Assembly (NCBI GenBank): GCA_029844215.1
Contig: CM056724.1
Location: 36,680,446-36,744,445 of the forward strand
Length of the DNA stretch: 64,000 nucleotides
DNA from: Przewalskia tangutica
Lineage: Eukaryota; Streptophyta; Magnoliopsida; Solanales; Solanaceae
Direction: 5' to 3'
Under the pieces are notes generated by a model that saw only the letters and a program-made list of their open reading frames with translations, was not told the origin of the DNA and searched no databases. The position numbers were made by a program, and so were the translations under genes. Below, in pieces: positions 12,659-23,817 of this stretch (the stretch's first letter is position 1; every line of letters starts with the position of its first letter).

Positions 12659-15263
12659 ACCATCTATATTGTTGTGAGCCAATTGAGGCTGTTTGGTTAT
12701 TGTATTCGGCCTTGAAAAAGGTGGCAAAGTTAGTAAAAACAAAGGAGGTGCTGTCCGATTTTCCGTAGAATTTAGCGACTTAGCACCTAGAATATTCTAC
12801 GTATGAAGTAAGATGTTAATGGACGTATGGTTACCCTTATAGGTTGATGTACTAAGTATAGCGTATCCTATTTGAAGAATGGAATAGCTCAAGGTGGAAG
12901 TACTTTGGAGCTTTTTGCTACTTGTCGATAATCGTCGCGAGGTATGTGAACCTCTTCCTTCTTTTGACATGATTCTATGTATGGAATATACATGTAGTAC
13001 TATTTCATGATTCCTTCTACTCTTAGAAGTTAAGAGGTATGTATGTCGATTTACTCTACGTAAAGGTTATGTATAAGTTATCCTAAGTTCTTACCAAGTC
13101 TTATGGGGGATGTTGGTAAGAGTCGTTAGGAGGTATTTTGGAGCCAAGTTGACTTGGCTAATTTACGGCACGAATAAGAATAAGTATCGAACAAGCCACT
13201 GCAGATAATAAAGGAAAATGTAATGACAATCCATTATGTTAAAACAAGTAGAAATCCTCCATCCGCATGAAGCTAAGATAAGACAAAATTGTATTACATT
13301 TTCTAGATCATGGCTACTTGATTAAGATAGTTATAAATAAGTATAACTTATTCACAACGCACCATGTATATGTTACTTAATTTATAAGAATTTACGTATG
13401 AAGTTTTAAGACTATGGACCTCATATTGTTAAAAGGTTAAGGGACTTTATTTTTCAAGTTATGAGACTTGATTCTTAAAGGGAGAAATGAATTGATTTAA
13501 AAGTATAGAATACTTGATTTGGAAAGTATTGATTTCTTGCCATTCTAAGTTAAGAAACTGGTTTTCCTAAAAGTTAAGAGACTTGAAGTATTTTGAAAGC
13601 TATATGATTTGAATTGAAGTATAAGTTTCTTGGTTATCAAATGAATGAATTCGTCTAAGAAATAAAGAGTTATAACGGCTTTATGGGAAGTTGGTTATAA
13701 CAACTTTATGGAAGATTTAAAAGAATGGTTTTCTTCAGTATTGTAAGCAAAGTAATGGTTTGAAATAAAGAAGGGCAAAATTGTTTTAAAGGTACCAATT
13801 GCTTAAGGTTTTAAAGAAAGAAGTCACTTGATTTAGAAGCCTATAATTGTATTTCTAAAAAGTATTGTGACTTGTCGTGAAAAGTAGATATGACTTGATA
13901 CTACGGTTATTAGTATCTTGGAAGTTTTATTTGAAAGAGAATCATTTTAAAGGAGTAGAGGCACGTAGTACGTTGGGTTAAATTCCCGGATTTTATAATG
14001 ACATGTTAGTGCCTTAAGTAAACAAAAATGAGAGTGTATATGAACAAGCTAATAAGAAGTTAGGGGATTTCTTAACTTGCTTATATTATGTATGATAAGC
14101 CGGTAGTGCTTATGTTATGTATGATAAGTCGGTAGTGCTTATGTTATGTATGATGGCCGGTTGAGTTAGGGTAAGAGTATAAATGAGGGGCAAGCCCCAA
14201 GACGTTATACCACCTTCTCCATGGTAAGAGTATAAGTGAGGGGTAAATCCCCAAGACGCTGTACCACCTGCTTTATGTGTTATTTGACGACCGGTCGAGA
14301 TAGGGTAAGAGTATAAATGAGGGGCAAGCCCCAAGACGTTATACCACCTTCTCCAGGGTAAGAGTATAAATGAGGGGCAAGCCCCAAGACGTTATACCCC
14401 CTGCTTTACCACCTTCTCCAGGGTAAGAGTATAAATGAGGGGCAAGCCCCCAGACGTTATACCACCTGTTTTGATTGATTTTATGGGCGTGAGACCCATG
14501 GTTATGTTTTACACTTGTAGTCGGCGGTGATGGGAGATTCCACGGGCATGCTTTGATATTGGTGTGACTGATCGCGTCCCAGTTTGGGCCGGGTAGTATA
14601 TGTGTCCCTCCGTAGTGGGCCGGACTATGTTATGAAAGATAAGTAAGTTAGATAGAAATGAACTTAATGACTTCTCCTAAGTAAGTACGTAAGATATGGC
14701 TATAACTCTTAATGGAATGGAAAAAGATATTGATGTGAAATTAAGTTCATAAGTGGTAATGACACGGCAGGATCTGATATGTATTTTTATACTTGTCCTT
14801 GTCATTCTTTTGTACAGTTATGATCTGCATCAGACGTTATTTCTGTTCCATATTCGTACTGTTGTGATCAATTTCTTCGGGGCTGCGTTCATGTCCGCAG
14901 GTTTAGGTACACAGTTGTGGATCCGCGAGCTTAGGATCCTGGTTCAGCATTTTGAGATGGCTCCACTGTTCCGGAGTTGTCATGGCTATGTATATTCAGG
15001 GGTACGGCGGGGCCTTGTCCCGTCAGATGTTATGTTAACACTCTTAGAGGTCTGTAGTCAAACGTTGTGGGTCAGTTTGTAAAGGAAAGGAGGCAACTGC
15101 TTCGGTTGTATTTATTTATGTCCAGGAAGGTAGCCCTATCGGCTAACCTGTTGTTTTACTCCTGTTGCTTATTTTATAAGTTTCATGTATGTTCCGCTGA
15201 TTATCTCTGATGTATACCGTGAGGTGCCTGTAGGGCACCGCCGCGTCCGGTCGGGTCGTGACA
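12659..15263 (+). repeat. E4 3' LTR, second segment
   Basis: Continues the LTR broken by E5: the sequence resumes after the duplicated GGAAT. It includes inverted-orientation CATAAAGCCGTTATA motifs near 13675-13710, three ~30-bp repeats with TTATGTATGATAAG (14080-14160), then TATAAAT/GGGGCAAGCCCC units, and ends GGTCGTGACA. There is no 95-bp array here. Confidence 0.87.
12843..12941 (+). other. Candidate LTR mini-exon, E4
   Basis: Acceptor-like CCTTATAG|GTTGATG at 12842/12843 and donor-like CGAG|GTATGTGAA with GT at 12942. The upstream donor (2531) is separated from it by E5. This plus-oriented copy shows the motif order holds regardless of strand. Confidence 0.33.
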
Positions 15264-16123
15264 GGTATAGTCTTCCCTACTATACTTACGGAACCAATTA
15301 TGCCACACATGGCCATAATACAACATACTCGCAAAAACTCACATCCAAGCCAACGAGGAAACATCTCTAAGATGTAAAACAATACTAACTCTCACTCCTG
15401 GTCCAAAGGATACTCTCTTTGCACCTTCACTTCACAAAAATGATCACTTCTATCTCTTAATACATGTTCACTTCTTTCCTTACTCGTCGTACACTTCTCG
15501 TACACCCGAACTCTTTCTAGTACACGTACCACACTTCAGTCATCACTTCAGTTTCCAAAACCTTAGAGTCACTACCTCCAAACTTGGTCATCTTACTAGC
15601 CTCCAATTCCTTTAGGGCCATTCCCGGCCTTCACGATCTGATTCTGGTCGAACGCATCCACGAACTCATACGATGGTTACCTAAACTTGGGCCTAGCACC
15701 CTCGTGACCCTACCACCTGGCAGAACCACCCCGAACTGACTCCACCTCAATCCGGGCTGCGGGTTAACCCGCAATCTGGCCTCAACCCGACCCATTATCG
15801 CGCCAAACTCTCTAGTTCCCCGATCTGGAACAATCTTACTAATTCACGTCATGAAAGCTACCACTTCTATCTCAAACTATCCATGGAATTATCACACAAA
15901 TACTCCACGTATACTATGCACTCCGACAAAGACTAACCGTAAAATCTTTTACTCACGACGGCCTTACATCTAAGGTCTCAACTGGTATAAATTCTAAGGT
16001 TCAAAATTTTCTCATCCCCAGACTTACCCTTTTCACTAACCAGGCTTCTAAATCATATTTTAACACAATGCCATCCGGACATAACACTAAACACATCATC
16101 ATAACATCAATACATACTAGTCT
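15264..16123 (-). other. E1 3' untranslated region
   Basis: No protease, RT or other pol homology. The left ~60 bases resemble the region just upstream of the polypurine tract in E5 (shared ATGCCACACATGGCC). The polypurine tract and 3' LTR of E1 would lie beyond the E4 insertion, left of the window. Confidence 0.7.
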
Positions 16124-16617
16124 CTAGAGGGTTAAGGATATACCTGTAACTACTGCTTCACTTCCCTTTGCCGCGCTACCTCTGGTCGGACACTCCTTCG
16201 CAAAATGGCCCTGTCGGCCGCAAGTATAGCAATCTCCCAAACTAGTACGACACTCCCCCCTATGGGTTTTACCACAGCGGCCACACTGAGATACGGGTGG
16301 CCTCATCCGGCGAGTACTCCCACTCCCCGGAAAATTCAAACTGGGAGCTCGACCCGCCTCCAATACCTGGATGCTCAAGACTGTGGAAGACCACTCTATA
16401 CTGGAGGAGGTGTATAACTAGCCTGATGCTGAGGCGGTCTGTCTCCTGAGTTACTGAAGGACCCTGCTATCCTGGCCCTCTTATGCTGATCCTGGTCCCT
16501 ACGTCGGTCTCTACGTTCCTCCATCCCCTGTGCATAAGCCTGTATACGGGCAATGTCCATGCCCGGCTAAAGAGCTACACCCGTGCAACCCTCTGCTAAG
16601 TAATCGTCAAGTCCTGT
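16124..16617 (-). pseudogene. E1 gag, C-terminal part with zinc knuckles
   Basis: Minus-strand coding for the nucleocapsid end of a Ty3/gypsy Gag. Reading from the E3 junction, a stretch with GMEERRDRRRDQDQHKRARI is followed by a Pro/Gln-rich linker, then CGRCGKTHRGEC and a CCHC knuckle CYTCGRQGHFAKEC. The protein ends ...EAVVTGISLTL-stop. The paralogous Gag-Pol of E2 has PDVVTG at the same point and continues into protease, so E1's gag ends at the gag/protease border. One in-frame stop near 16380 separates the linker from the knuckle part and may be an assembly error. It binds element RNA and packages it, by family knowledge. The 5' side is cut by E3, so I call it a broken gene. Confidence 0.8.
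16613..16617. repeat. Target-site duplication of E3 (left)
   Basis: CCTGT, identical to 26007-26011. Confidence 0.9.
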
Positions 16618-18800
16618 TGTAACACCCCATTTTAACCGGAGTCGAAACGGGAGTACCACGTATGGTTGATTCCTAAATGTATTTTAAGGAGTCGTCACCT
16701 AATTATTTAAGTGAATTAGGACACTTGATTTATTGCAATAAAAATACTGCAATTAATCTCCATTTAAAGATCTGCGAAAGCTATGTGAGATTCTGGATCA
16801 GGGTTCTTTATTATCCTAAAGGGAAGGGGTTAGGCATCCATTAAGATCCGCTAACTTGCGGTTATCCGTTCAAACGTAGATTAATTATGTATTGGCTTTT
16901 ATTCTACTTATTCTAAGCATTTTTACATGATTTACAATTAAAATAAAAATGCAGTACAAAAATAGTAAAACTGAAATTTAAATGCGACATAAGATAAACT
17001 CCGGGATATCTTTAGCCCTTTTTAGGCCTTCTGCACAAGATGATCTCCAGGTACCTGCATAAACACTTAGTAAAAGTGTTAGTAATAAAAAATAAACAAT
17101 TTTAAGGTAATAGCAATAATTAATAAATAAAGCAAAAAAAAATAAATCTGTCTTTTGTACGGGGAGGCCTTGGAAATCAGACGGAGATTCCTTCATCGGC
17201 CAATATAATAAAATAAATAAAAACATTCGGATCCGCGTCAAAACAGTAATAGTTTTAAACACGAAGGGCTCAGATATAAAAATATATAAAGTGGGACAGC
17301 CTAAACAAGTGCGGCTGCGAGCGTTCGCCTTGCCAGCGCATGTTGGTTATCCGGTGTAAGTGGAAGAAATCATCCTTGCCCAGAAAGCTTCATTTATTTT
17401 ATTTTCCGTCTTTGCAATTGTGGAGGCCTCAAAAATCGACGGATAACTTTTCATTGGCCATAGTGTAGTATCTGTTCAAAATCAGTAAAAATACCAAGTA
17501 TAGTATCTTGTTCAAATCAGTAAAAATACCAAGTGTAGTATCTTGTTCAAAATCAGTAAATACCAACAGTGTAATTTTGTTCTAAATCAGTTTAATACCA
17601 AGTGTAGTATGGTTCGATCAGTTTAATAAAACAAAGAGCACAATGGTCAAAACAGTCCACAAACACAAAGAAAATCATTCCAAAGAAACCGTAAAACATC
17701 AAAATACCCAAACGAAAATTCAATGCAATAAGGCCGTAAATTTCAAATGAGTCCAAAATATCAAAAATCAGTCCAGGAATAGCCAAAGCAGTAGGAGCAG
17801 TTCGTCGGAAAACCAGAGACCCGCCGGAGTTTAAAAACTCCGGCAAAAACGCAAGAAATCATTCCAAATCAAACCAACAATAGGAACAGTAACCAACGAC
17901 CGCCGGAGTTCCTCAAACTCCGGCGAGATTCAAAAATAAAGGAAATCAGTCCAAATAACAAATATGCCAATAAATCAAAAAATGGAACCAAACCCGTGCA
18001 AATGGTGGTGGTCGACAGGTTCATTTGCGAGCGATGGGTGTAGGGGTGGTTCGCGCGGTGGTGGTCGACGGGAGATGGGTGTTCGACAGCTGGACGGGAA
18101 TAGTAACCGGTGGTGTTGAGGCTGAGAGGTGCGGCTAGGGTTCAGGGTAGGCGGCTGAAGGTGTGGTTCGTCGCCACAGTGGGTTCGCCGGCTGGGTTGG
18201 GCGACGAGAGAGGGCGACGGGTTATAGTGTAAGGGCTGAAGTGGGCGACTGACTGATAAATGTGTGGGCTGGCTGGGGTAAAAAGGGTGCTGGTTTTTTG
18301 TTTTTTTTTGTGCGGTGATCGAGGTGGCGGCGAGGGTTTGTCAATGAGGTGGCGGCGCGAGGGTTTGTCAATGAGGTAGAGAATGAAAGAGAGAGATGAG
18401 TGGGCTGAGAGAGAGACGAGAACTGAGGAGAGAGTGGGGGGGCTGGTTAATTATTTAAAAGAAAATTATTTAAAAAAAGATGCAAGATTATTAAAATTCA
18501 AATGCCGACGCAATAATACTAAAATGCAATATTTAAGAAATGTTTAATGCCTGATTAAAAGTAAAACGCGGTGCCGATTAATTATTTAAAGAGATGCAAA
18601 TAATATTAAAATAAAAACATAATATTAACAAAGACATAATGCTTAATTTAAAATAAAATATGCAATGTCTTTTTTTTTTGAAGAAATAAACATAGAATAT
18701 TATGCGAAAAATGCAAAAAATGATGATTAAAATGCGAAGTCCTAAAACACATAAAATTGCAACAAATATACGAAAAATGGGTCAAAATTGACTGTCAACA
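16618..18800 (-). repeat. E3 3' LTR (left copy)
   Basis: 2183 bp. It contains a block also present in E8 (GAATTAGGACAC, GGGTTCTTTATTA, GATCCGCTAACTTGCGGTT) and two perfect GC-rich hairpins (17823-17844, 17901-17925). It is AT-rich toward 18800. Confidence 0.9.
17823..17925. repeat. Twin inverted repeats in E3 LTR
   Basis: GCCGGAGTTT/AAACTCCGGC with a 2-nt spacer, and CGCCGGAGTT/AACTCCGGCG with a 5-nt spacer, 56 bp apart. Both arms share CCGGAGTT. The other LTR has both intact at 25017-25038 and 25095-25119. Confidence 0.85.
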
Positions 18801-18830
18801 GTATGTCCCTCTTTGTACGGAGATGATGGA
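18801..18830 (-). other. E3 putative polypurine tract region
   Basis: Minus strand reads ACAAAGAGGGACATAC immediately before the 3' LTR. It is purine-rich and similar to Tat/Ogre tracts as I remember them. Confidence 0.5.
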
Positions 18831-18926
18831 AGAGTCTTCGGACAAAGATGTTGACTTGTAGCCAATTTTGTCATGTTTTATAAACTATAAACTCAAAAAT
18901 AGGGATGATGCAGACCCAAAAAATGT

Positions 18927-19033
18927 CCCAGTGTCAAATCATGATGACACTGGGTCGTTGTGATGCAAAAATAAAAAGCAAAGCTGACGCTGATTAAAAA
19001 ATGTCCCAGTGTCGAAGTATGATTGACACTGGG
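18927..19033. repeat. Pair of hairpins near the 3' end of E3 interior
   Basis: CCCAGTGTCA/TGACACTGGG (18927-18954, 8-nt loop) and CCCAGTGTC/GACACTGGG (19005-19033, 11-nt loop). Each is preceded by AAATGTCC. Confidence 0.8.
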
Positions 19034-19081
19034 TTGCAGGTGATGTGGTGATGTAACAGACATGGTGTTTGTAGATGTTGG

Positions 19082-20190
19082 TGGCGTCATTGCATGGACG
19101 CGATGCATATGCTCGTCGTTGCATAGACGAAATATGGATGAAGCTGTTGCATATGATTATATGAAATGGCGTCGTTGCATAGACGCGATGCAGATGTTCG
19201 TCGTTGCATAGACGAAACATGAATGAAACCGTTGCATAGGCTTTTATGAAATGACGTCGTTGCATAGAAGTGATGCAGATGTTCGTCGTTGCATAGACGA
19301 AATATGGATGAAGCCGTTGCATAGGCTTATAATGAAATGACGTCGTTGCATAGACGTGATGCAGATGTTCGTCGTTGCATAGACGAAACATGAATGAAGC
19401 CGTTGCATAGGCTTAAATAAAATGACGTCGTTGCATAGACGCGATGCAGATGCTCGTCGTTGCATAGACGAAACATGAATGAAGCCGTTGCATAGGCTTA
19501 AATAAAATGACGTCGTTGCATAGACGCGATGCAGATGCTCGTCGTTGTATAGACGAAACATGAATGAAGCCGTTGCATAGGCTTAAATGAAATGGCGTCG
19601 TTGCATAGACGCGATGCAGATGTTCGTCGTTGCATAGACGAAACATGAATGAAGCCGTTGCATAGGCTTAAATGAAATGGCGTCGTTGCATAGACGCGAT
19701 GCAAATGTTCGTCGTTGCATAGACGAAACATGAATGAAGCCGTTGCATAGGCTTAAATAAAATGGCGTCGTTGCATAGACGCGATGCAGATGCTCGTCGT
19801 TGCATAGACGAAACACGAATGAAGCTGTTGCATATGCTTAAATGAAATGACGTCGTTGCATAGACGTGATGCAGATGTTCGTCGTTGCATAGACGTCATT
19901 GAATGAAGCCGTTGCATAGGCTTAAATAAAATGACGTCGTTGCATAGACGCGATGCAGATGCTCGTCGTTGCATAGACGAAACATAGATGAAGTCGTTGC
20001 ATAGGCTTAAATGAAATGACGTCGTTGCATAGACGCGATGCAGATGTTCGTCGTTGCATAGACGAAACATGAATGAAGCCGTTGCATAAGCTTAAATGAA
20101 ATGACGTCGTTGCATAGACGCGATGCAGATACTCGTCGTTGCATAGACGAAACATGAATGAAGCCGTTGCATAGGCTTAAAATGAAATGC
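19082..20190 (-). repeat. 85-bp minisatellite, about 13 units, inside E3
   Basis: Each unit holds three GTTGCATA cores flanked by arms such as CGTC...GACG. Period 85 is constant with few substitutions and one ~5-bp loss near 19890. The minus-strand ORFs of 61-150 codons here are a by-product: 85 is not a multiple of three, so a chain passes through all three frames until a TAA in one of them. I see no protein family. Confidence 0.92.
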
Positions 20191-20562
20191 ATTGGTTTAT
20201 GGGCGTACCTGCTTTGTGACCCGTCTGGGTTGAGATAGCGTCATTGCATAGACGTCGTGCGTTTGTGACCCGCATGGGTTTTTTTTTTTTTTTTGTGTGC
20301 TCCTGCCTTTGTTGATATGAAGATCATGCTCAGAATGGTTTGGCCTGTTTTTTTTTTTTTTATCGCTATTTTCTTGCAGTGAATTCTTAAAATGTCCCAG
20401 TTTCTGATAAATGAAGATGTTGAACTGGGTAAGGTTGACTCTTGACGCTATTAAAGCGATCATGTATGCAATTTTTTTTTTAATCATGAATGAAAAGCTA
20501 ATGTGAGAATATGGACAAAATCGAGTCCAGTGCAAAACAAGAAAAATATTTTTAATGGAGTG

Positions 20563-20726
20563 ACCGAAGCCGATGTGGCTGTCTACGTATCCCGCCGAGG
20601 GAATCAGGTCAAGACGTAGTTCATGCTGCAAAATAAGATTTTTTTATGATTTTAAAGTGATGCGGGACCGAAGCCGATGTGGCCGCCTACGTATCCCGCT
20701 GAGGGAATCAGGTCAAGACGTAGTTC
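20563..20726 (-). repeat. Structured module copies 1 and 2 in E3
   Basis: Copy 1 (20563-20622) and copy 2 (20668-20726) are near-identical. Plus strand: CTACGTATCCCGC...GAGGGAATCAGGTCAAG, then ACGTAGTTC. The outer stem CTACG/CGTAG encloses a small TCCC/GGGA hairpin. Confidence 0.7.
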
Positions 20727-22107
20727 GTGATGCAAAATAAGGATTTTTTTTTATGTAATATGAATTTTGTTGTTTTTTTTTTCTGAAAAAGTGGAAGACA
20801 ATATTACATTCCGACTTCAGTTGATACCAACAATTAGTATTGTGCATAAGGATTTTCGTTTATTGCTTTCAGTCTAACCGAGATTGACTCTGGTGTAATT
20901 CACACAGCTTCAGATAGTACCTCAGACATACCTGAGTGTCGACACACCTGCTTGCATCCAAGGTTTCGAACTACACATAACCTCACGTTTCAAATGCCCT
21001 CACTGAAAGAAAGTCCCATTTCACACATATATTTCAGTATTTTGAATTTTGGGACGTTTAGAGAAGTACGCTCACACTCAAAAAGATGTTCAATGCATGC
21101 AATTGTGATACCATAAGCTTGACCGTCATGTAAGTATCCACTAATGTGAGAACCCTCAGTATAAGATCATGTAGGGCTTGATACGGACTTGTAATGTAGG
21201 CTTGGAGAAAGGAATGGATATCATTTGGGTAAAAAGTGACTAATCCTTCCTCGAGAGTTGAACTACGTCCGTGCTTAATATTTGTGCGTTTTGATGCTGA
21301 CTTGCTTTATTTTTGTCCCAGTTTTTCTGTACTGACTTCCTTTTGAATCTTTCGTTTGGAGCCCGCTTTTTTCAAAGTTATTCTCTCATTTTTTATTCAT
21401 TTTCTTTCTTTGTATAATGTCGGGGCTTTTGATTTCTTCTTTTGTGAGTCATCATTTGTGTTTTCTTTTCCCTTTTGGGACTTTGACAATTTTTGGCTTT
21501 GCCACCTTCGACGCAGAATTTGTCAGCCACTTGCACATTTCCAAAGCGCTCAAGGAGGTCGGGCCAAGAGAGGGATAGTGTGTACGCACTCAGAAAGGGT
21601 ATATGTGTAATATGCGGTTTTAAAAAGAATAGGTTTTAGGCTCAAAAGGGGTGTACTGCGGATAATGTTGTTTGGTAGGCTGAAAAGGCTCAAACGGGTC
21701 AAAGAAAGCCTACGATCATTTCTTACACCGAGTGTTACTCAGGATTTCGCCTCAACAAACATTCAAGCCAAGTTCTAGATCACAATGCAATGCAATTGAA
21801 CTTATTCTAAAACTCACCACACAATGCACATGAAACAATGAGGTTGGTTTCGTTCTTATCTCGAAAGCATGCAGGACAATGTCATTACATATGTGCGTGA
21901 GAGGTACCAAAAGAATCTATGGTTTACCACGAAGTCCACTCATACTGATTGTTATTCGTTCTTTCCTATGCACACTCCTAACTGTGTTGGTATCAACCAA
22001 GTCAAACAATGATACTAAAAAAAAATGTTTTTTTTTTGTATTTTTGGATAACATTTTTTGTATTTATGAACAAGATATATTTTTTTTGTATTTTTTGAAT
22101 AAATGGT
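20727..22107 (-). other. E3 interior, unassigned
   Basis: Non-coding, T-rich on the plus strand. ORFs at 21356-21610 and 21879-22187 are low-complexity and match nothing I know. Confidence 0.5.
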
Positions 22108-22170
22108 ACCGAACCCGAATAGGGCTTCCTACGTATCTCGTCTTTGACGAGAATCATGTGTGCGTAGTTC
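22108..22170 (-). repeat. Structured module copy 3 in E3
   Basis: CCTACGTA, then hairpin TCTCGTC/GACGAGA (loop TTT), then ATCATG and CGTAGTTC. The inner stem sequence differs from the other copies but still pairs. Confidence 0.7.
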
Positions 22171-22459
22171 GTTCAGATGTGTTATAAAACGTATGATTTA
22201 AAAGAATTTATTCATGAAAGAAATGCAAAAATAAAGCTGTACAAAACAAATGATTGTTCACTATAAGACTAATGCAAAGTAAAAGAATGTAATAAAAAAA
22301 ATGAATGACTGTGATAGAATGAATGAAATGCATGAATGAATGTATGTGCTAGAATGATTGAAATGCAATAATGAATATCCGTGATTGGATAAATGCAATG
22401 AATGGGTGAACCAAATATGTCCCCCTTTTTTTGTTTGTTTTTTTTTTTTACGTGGTGGT

Positions 22460-22524
22460 GTCGAACCCTAGACGGGTTGCCTACGTATCACACCGTGCGG
22501 TGAGAATCAGACACGCGTAGTTCG
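22460..22524 (-). repeat. Structured module copy 4 in E3
   Basis: CCTACGTATCA, hairpin CACCG/CGGTG, AGAATCAGACA, CGTAGTTC. Followed 190 bp later by a short GTT microsatellite (~22711-22730). Confidence 0.7.
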
Positions 22525-23797
22525 GAATGATTATGTTGTAAAATGCATGATAAAGAATTATGTAATCAATAATAGACATATCAATTGGATTTGCAAATAT
22601 GTATAAAAATGCAAAATATAAGACCCAGAGCGAGACTTTGTTGAATCTGGTATAAGCTGACTTCTTTCCGTCAACAAAACTCACTCATTCTTGGAATGAT
22701 GTTTTTTTTTTGTTGTTGTTGTTGTTGTTGTCCGCCCTCGACTATTTGCGAGGACGACCTTCCTGCAAAAATATGACAAATGAGTGAGAGTAGGCAAGCC
22801 ACAAAAATAGTAAAATGTAAGGGCGTGACGATGTAGTCAAAGACTCCCCTGATTGGTTCGACCGGACTGGTGGTTGAGCTTCACAAAGTCCAAATCGTGT
22901 TGTTCAATAGCGATTTACGCAGTAGAAGTCCTGATTGCTGTGTGACAACAAAAGGTGCAAAAAATGCAAATGCACGTGGCCGAAATTATAAGCATGATAT
23001 GTACAGGGGTTAAAAGGGTAATTATTGCATTAAATAATATGTACAGAATTGTTAGCGATAACAATAGTAAACAAAAAACATGCAGATAAAGTGCGCGCCT
23101 AATATGCATGGGACCTCTCTTATGCCAGAGGTCGGCCTAAACGCCAAATATGCGAGATTATGATAAATAGGTCCAAGCAGTTAAACTGTGATGTTTTGTT
23201 GGAAATGGCGACCAAATGACGGTGCACTTTTTCCAATTTTGATGTGGCATGACCAGGCTTGGATCCGTCTATCATCATCACGCTACACATAGTATGCTAA
23301 TGGGTCGTTGGGTTGCGAAACCCGTCGACAAATTTGGTGGATTTCTAATTGTGGCGTTAATACCAAGGATTAACTCACATAAGGTTTATGCATGCATGAC
23401 TTAATATAAAAGGGTGGTATAGCTCTATCCTAAGTTTCTAAGATTTGGCTTACTAGACGCAAGGTTCCCGAGCGGACTACTCGAATGAGAAGGCTACGCG
23501 ACCACCGGTTGGACCGGATTCTCCGCGCAAAACGCCAACTATCTTAAATTTGGGTGTTTGAAAGAAATTTGCAGGTGCGCAAAGCACACCCGCGTGTTGT
23601 GTGTGATAGTGTGAATTTTCCAGAGTGGAAGAAATATGAGCGGAATGCCAATTTAAGGAAAGCAGTAAAAGCAAATAGCGATTTAAACAGTTAAGCATAC
23701 AAAATTAAAGCAAGCAATTTTAAGGCATTTAAAACAAATAAAAGCAAATAAAGTCAAACAATAATAAACCTAGGTTTGCTATGGTCAAGAACCTGAA
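22525..23797 (-). other. E3 5' interior, non-coding leader
   Basis: Where Ogre/Tat elements have ORF1 or gag, no such protein is readable in any frame. A perfect 12-bp palindrome AAACCTAGGTTT lies at 23766-23777, about 20 nt after the PBS. Confidence 0.55.
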
Positions 23798-23815
23798 TCC
23801 CCAGCGGAGTCGCCA
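23798..23815 (-). other. E3 primer binding site
   Basis: Minus strand TGGCGACTCCGCTGGGGA, two bases after the LTR end. Typical of Ogre/Tat elements from memory (tRNA-Arg). Confidence 0.75.
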
Positions 23816-23817
23816 TC

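Larger units (their letters stand above)
1..15263 (+). mobile_element. E4: non-coding chromovirus-type LTR retrotransposon, left end outside window, interrupted by E5
   Basis: The plus-strand order is partial 5' LTR (1-918), primer site, 895-bp interior, polypurine tract and 3' LTR (1814-15263, split by E5). The LTR begins TGTTACACCCCG and ends GTCGTGACA. No gag or pol can be read in the interior, so it is a non-autonomous derivative. It is embedded in E1: GGTAT at 15264-15268 would be its right target-site copy, but the left copy is outside the window. The 3' LTR without E5 is about 3.7 kb, shorter than E5's 4.25 kb mainly because it lacks the 95-bp tandem array. Family assignment rests on LTR ends, PBS and terminal motifs. 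Confidence 0.85.

Noticed and set aside
15264..15268. GGTAT as proven target duplication of E4
   Set aside because: Position is right but the left copy lies outside the window, so it cannot be confirmed.
19082..20190. CRISPR array
   Set aside because: Units are contiguous with no unique spacers, and the context is a plant retrotransposon.
18939..20192. Series of overlapping minus-strand ORFs as a repeat protein
   Set aside because: They are phase-shifted readings of an 85-bp minisatellite; the period is not a multiple of three.
20197..20631. 144-codon minus ORF in E3
   Set aside because: It crosses T-runs and structured module copy 1, with no family match and Lys runs from poly-T.
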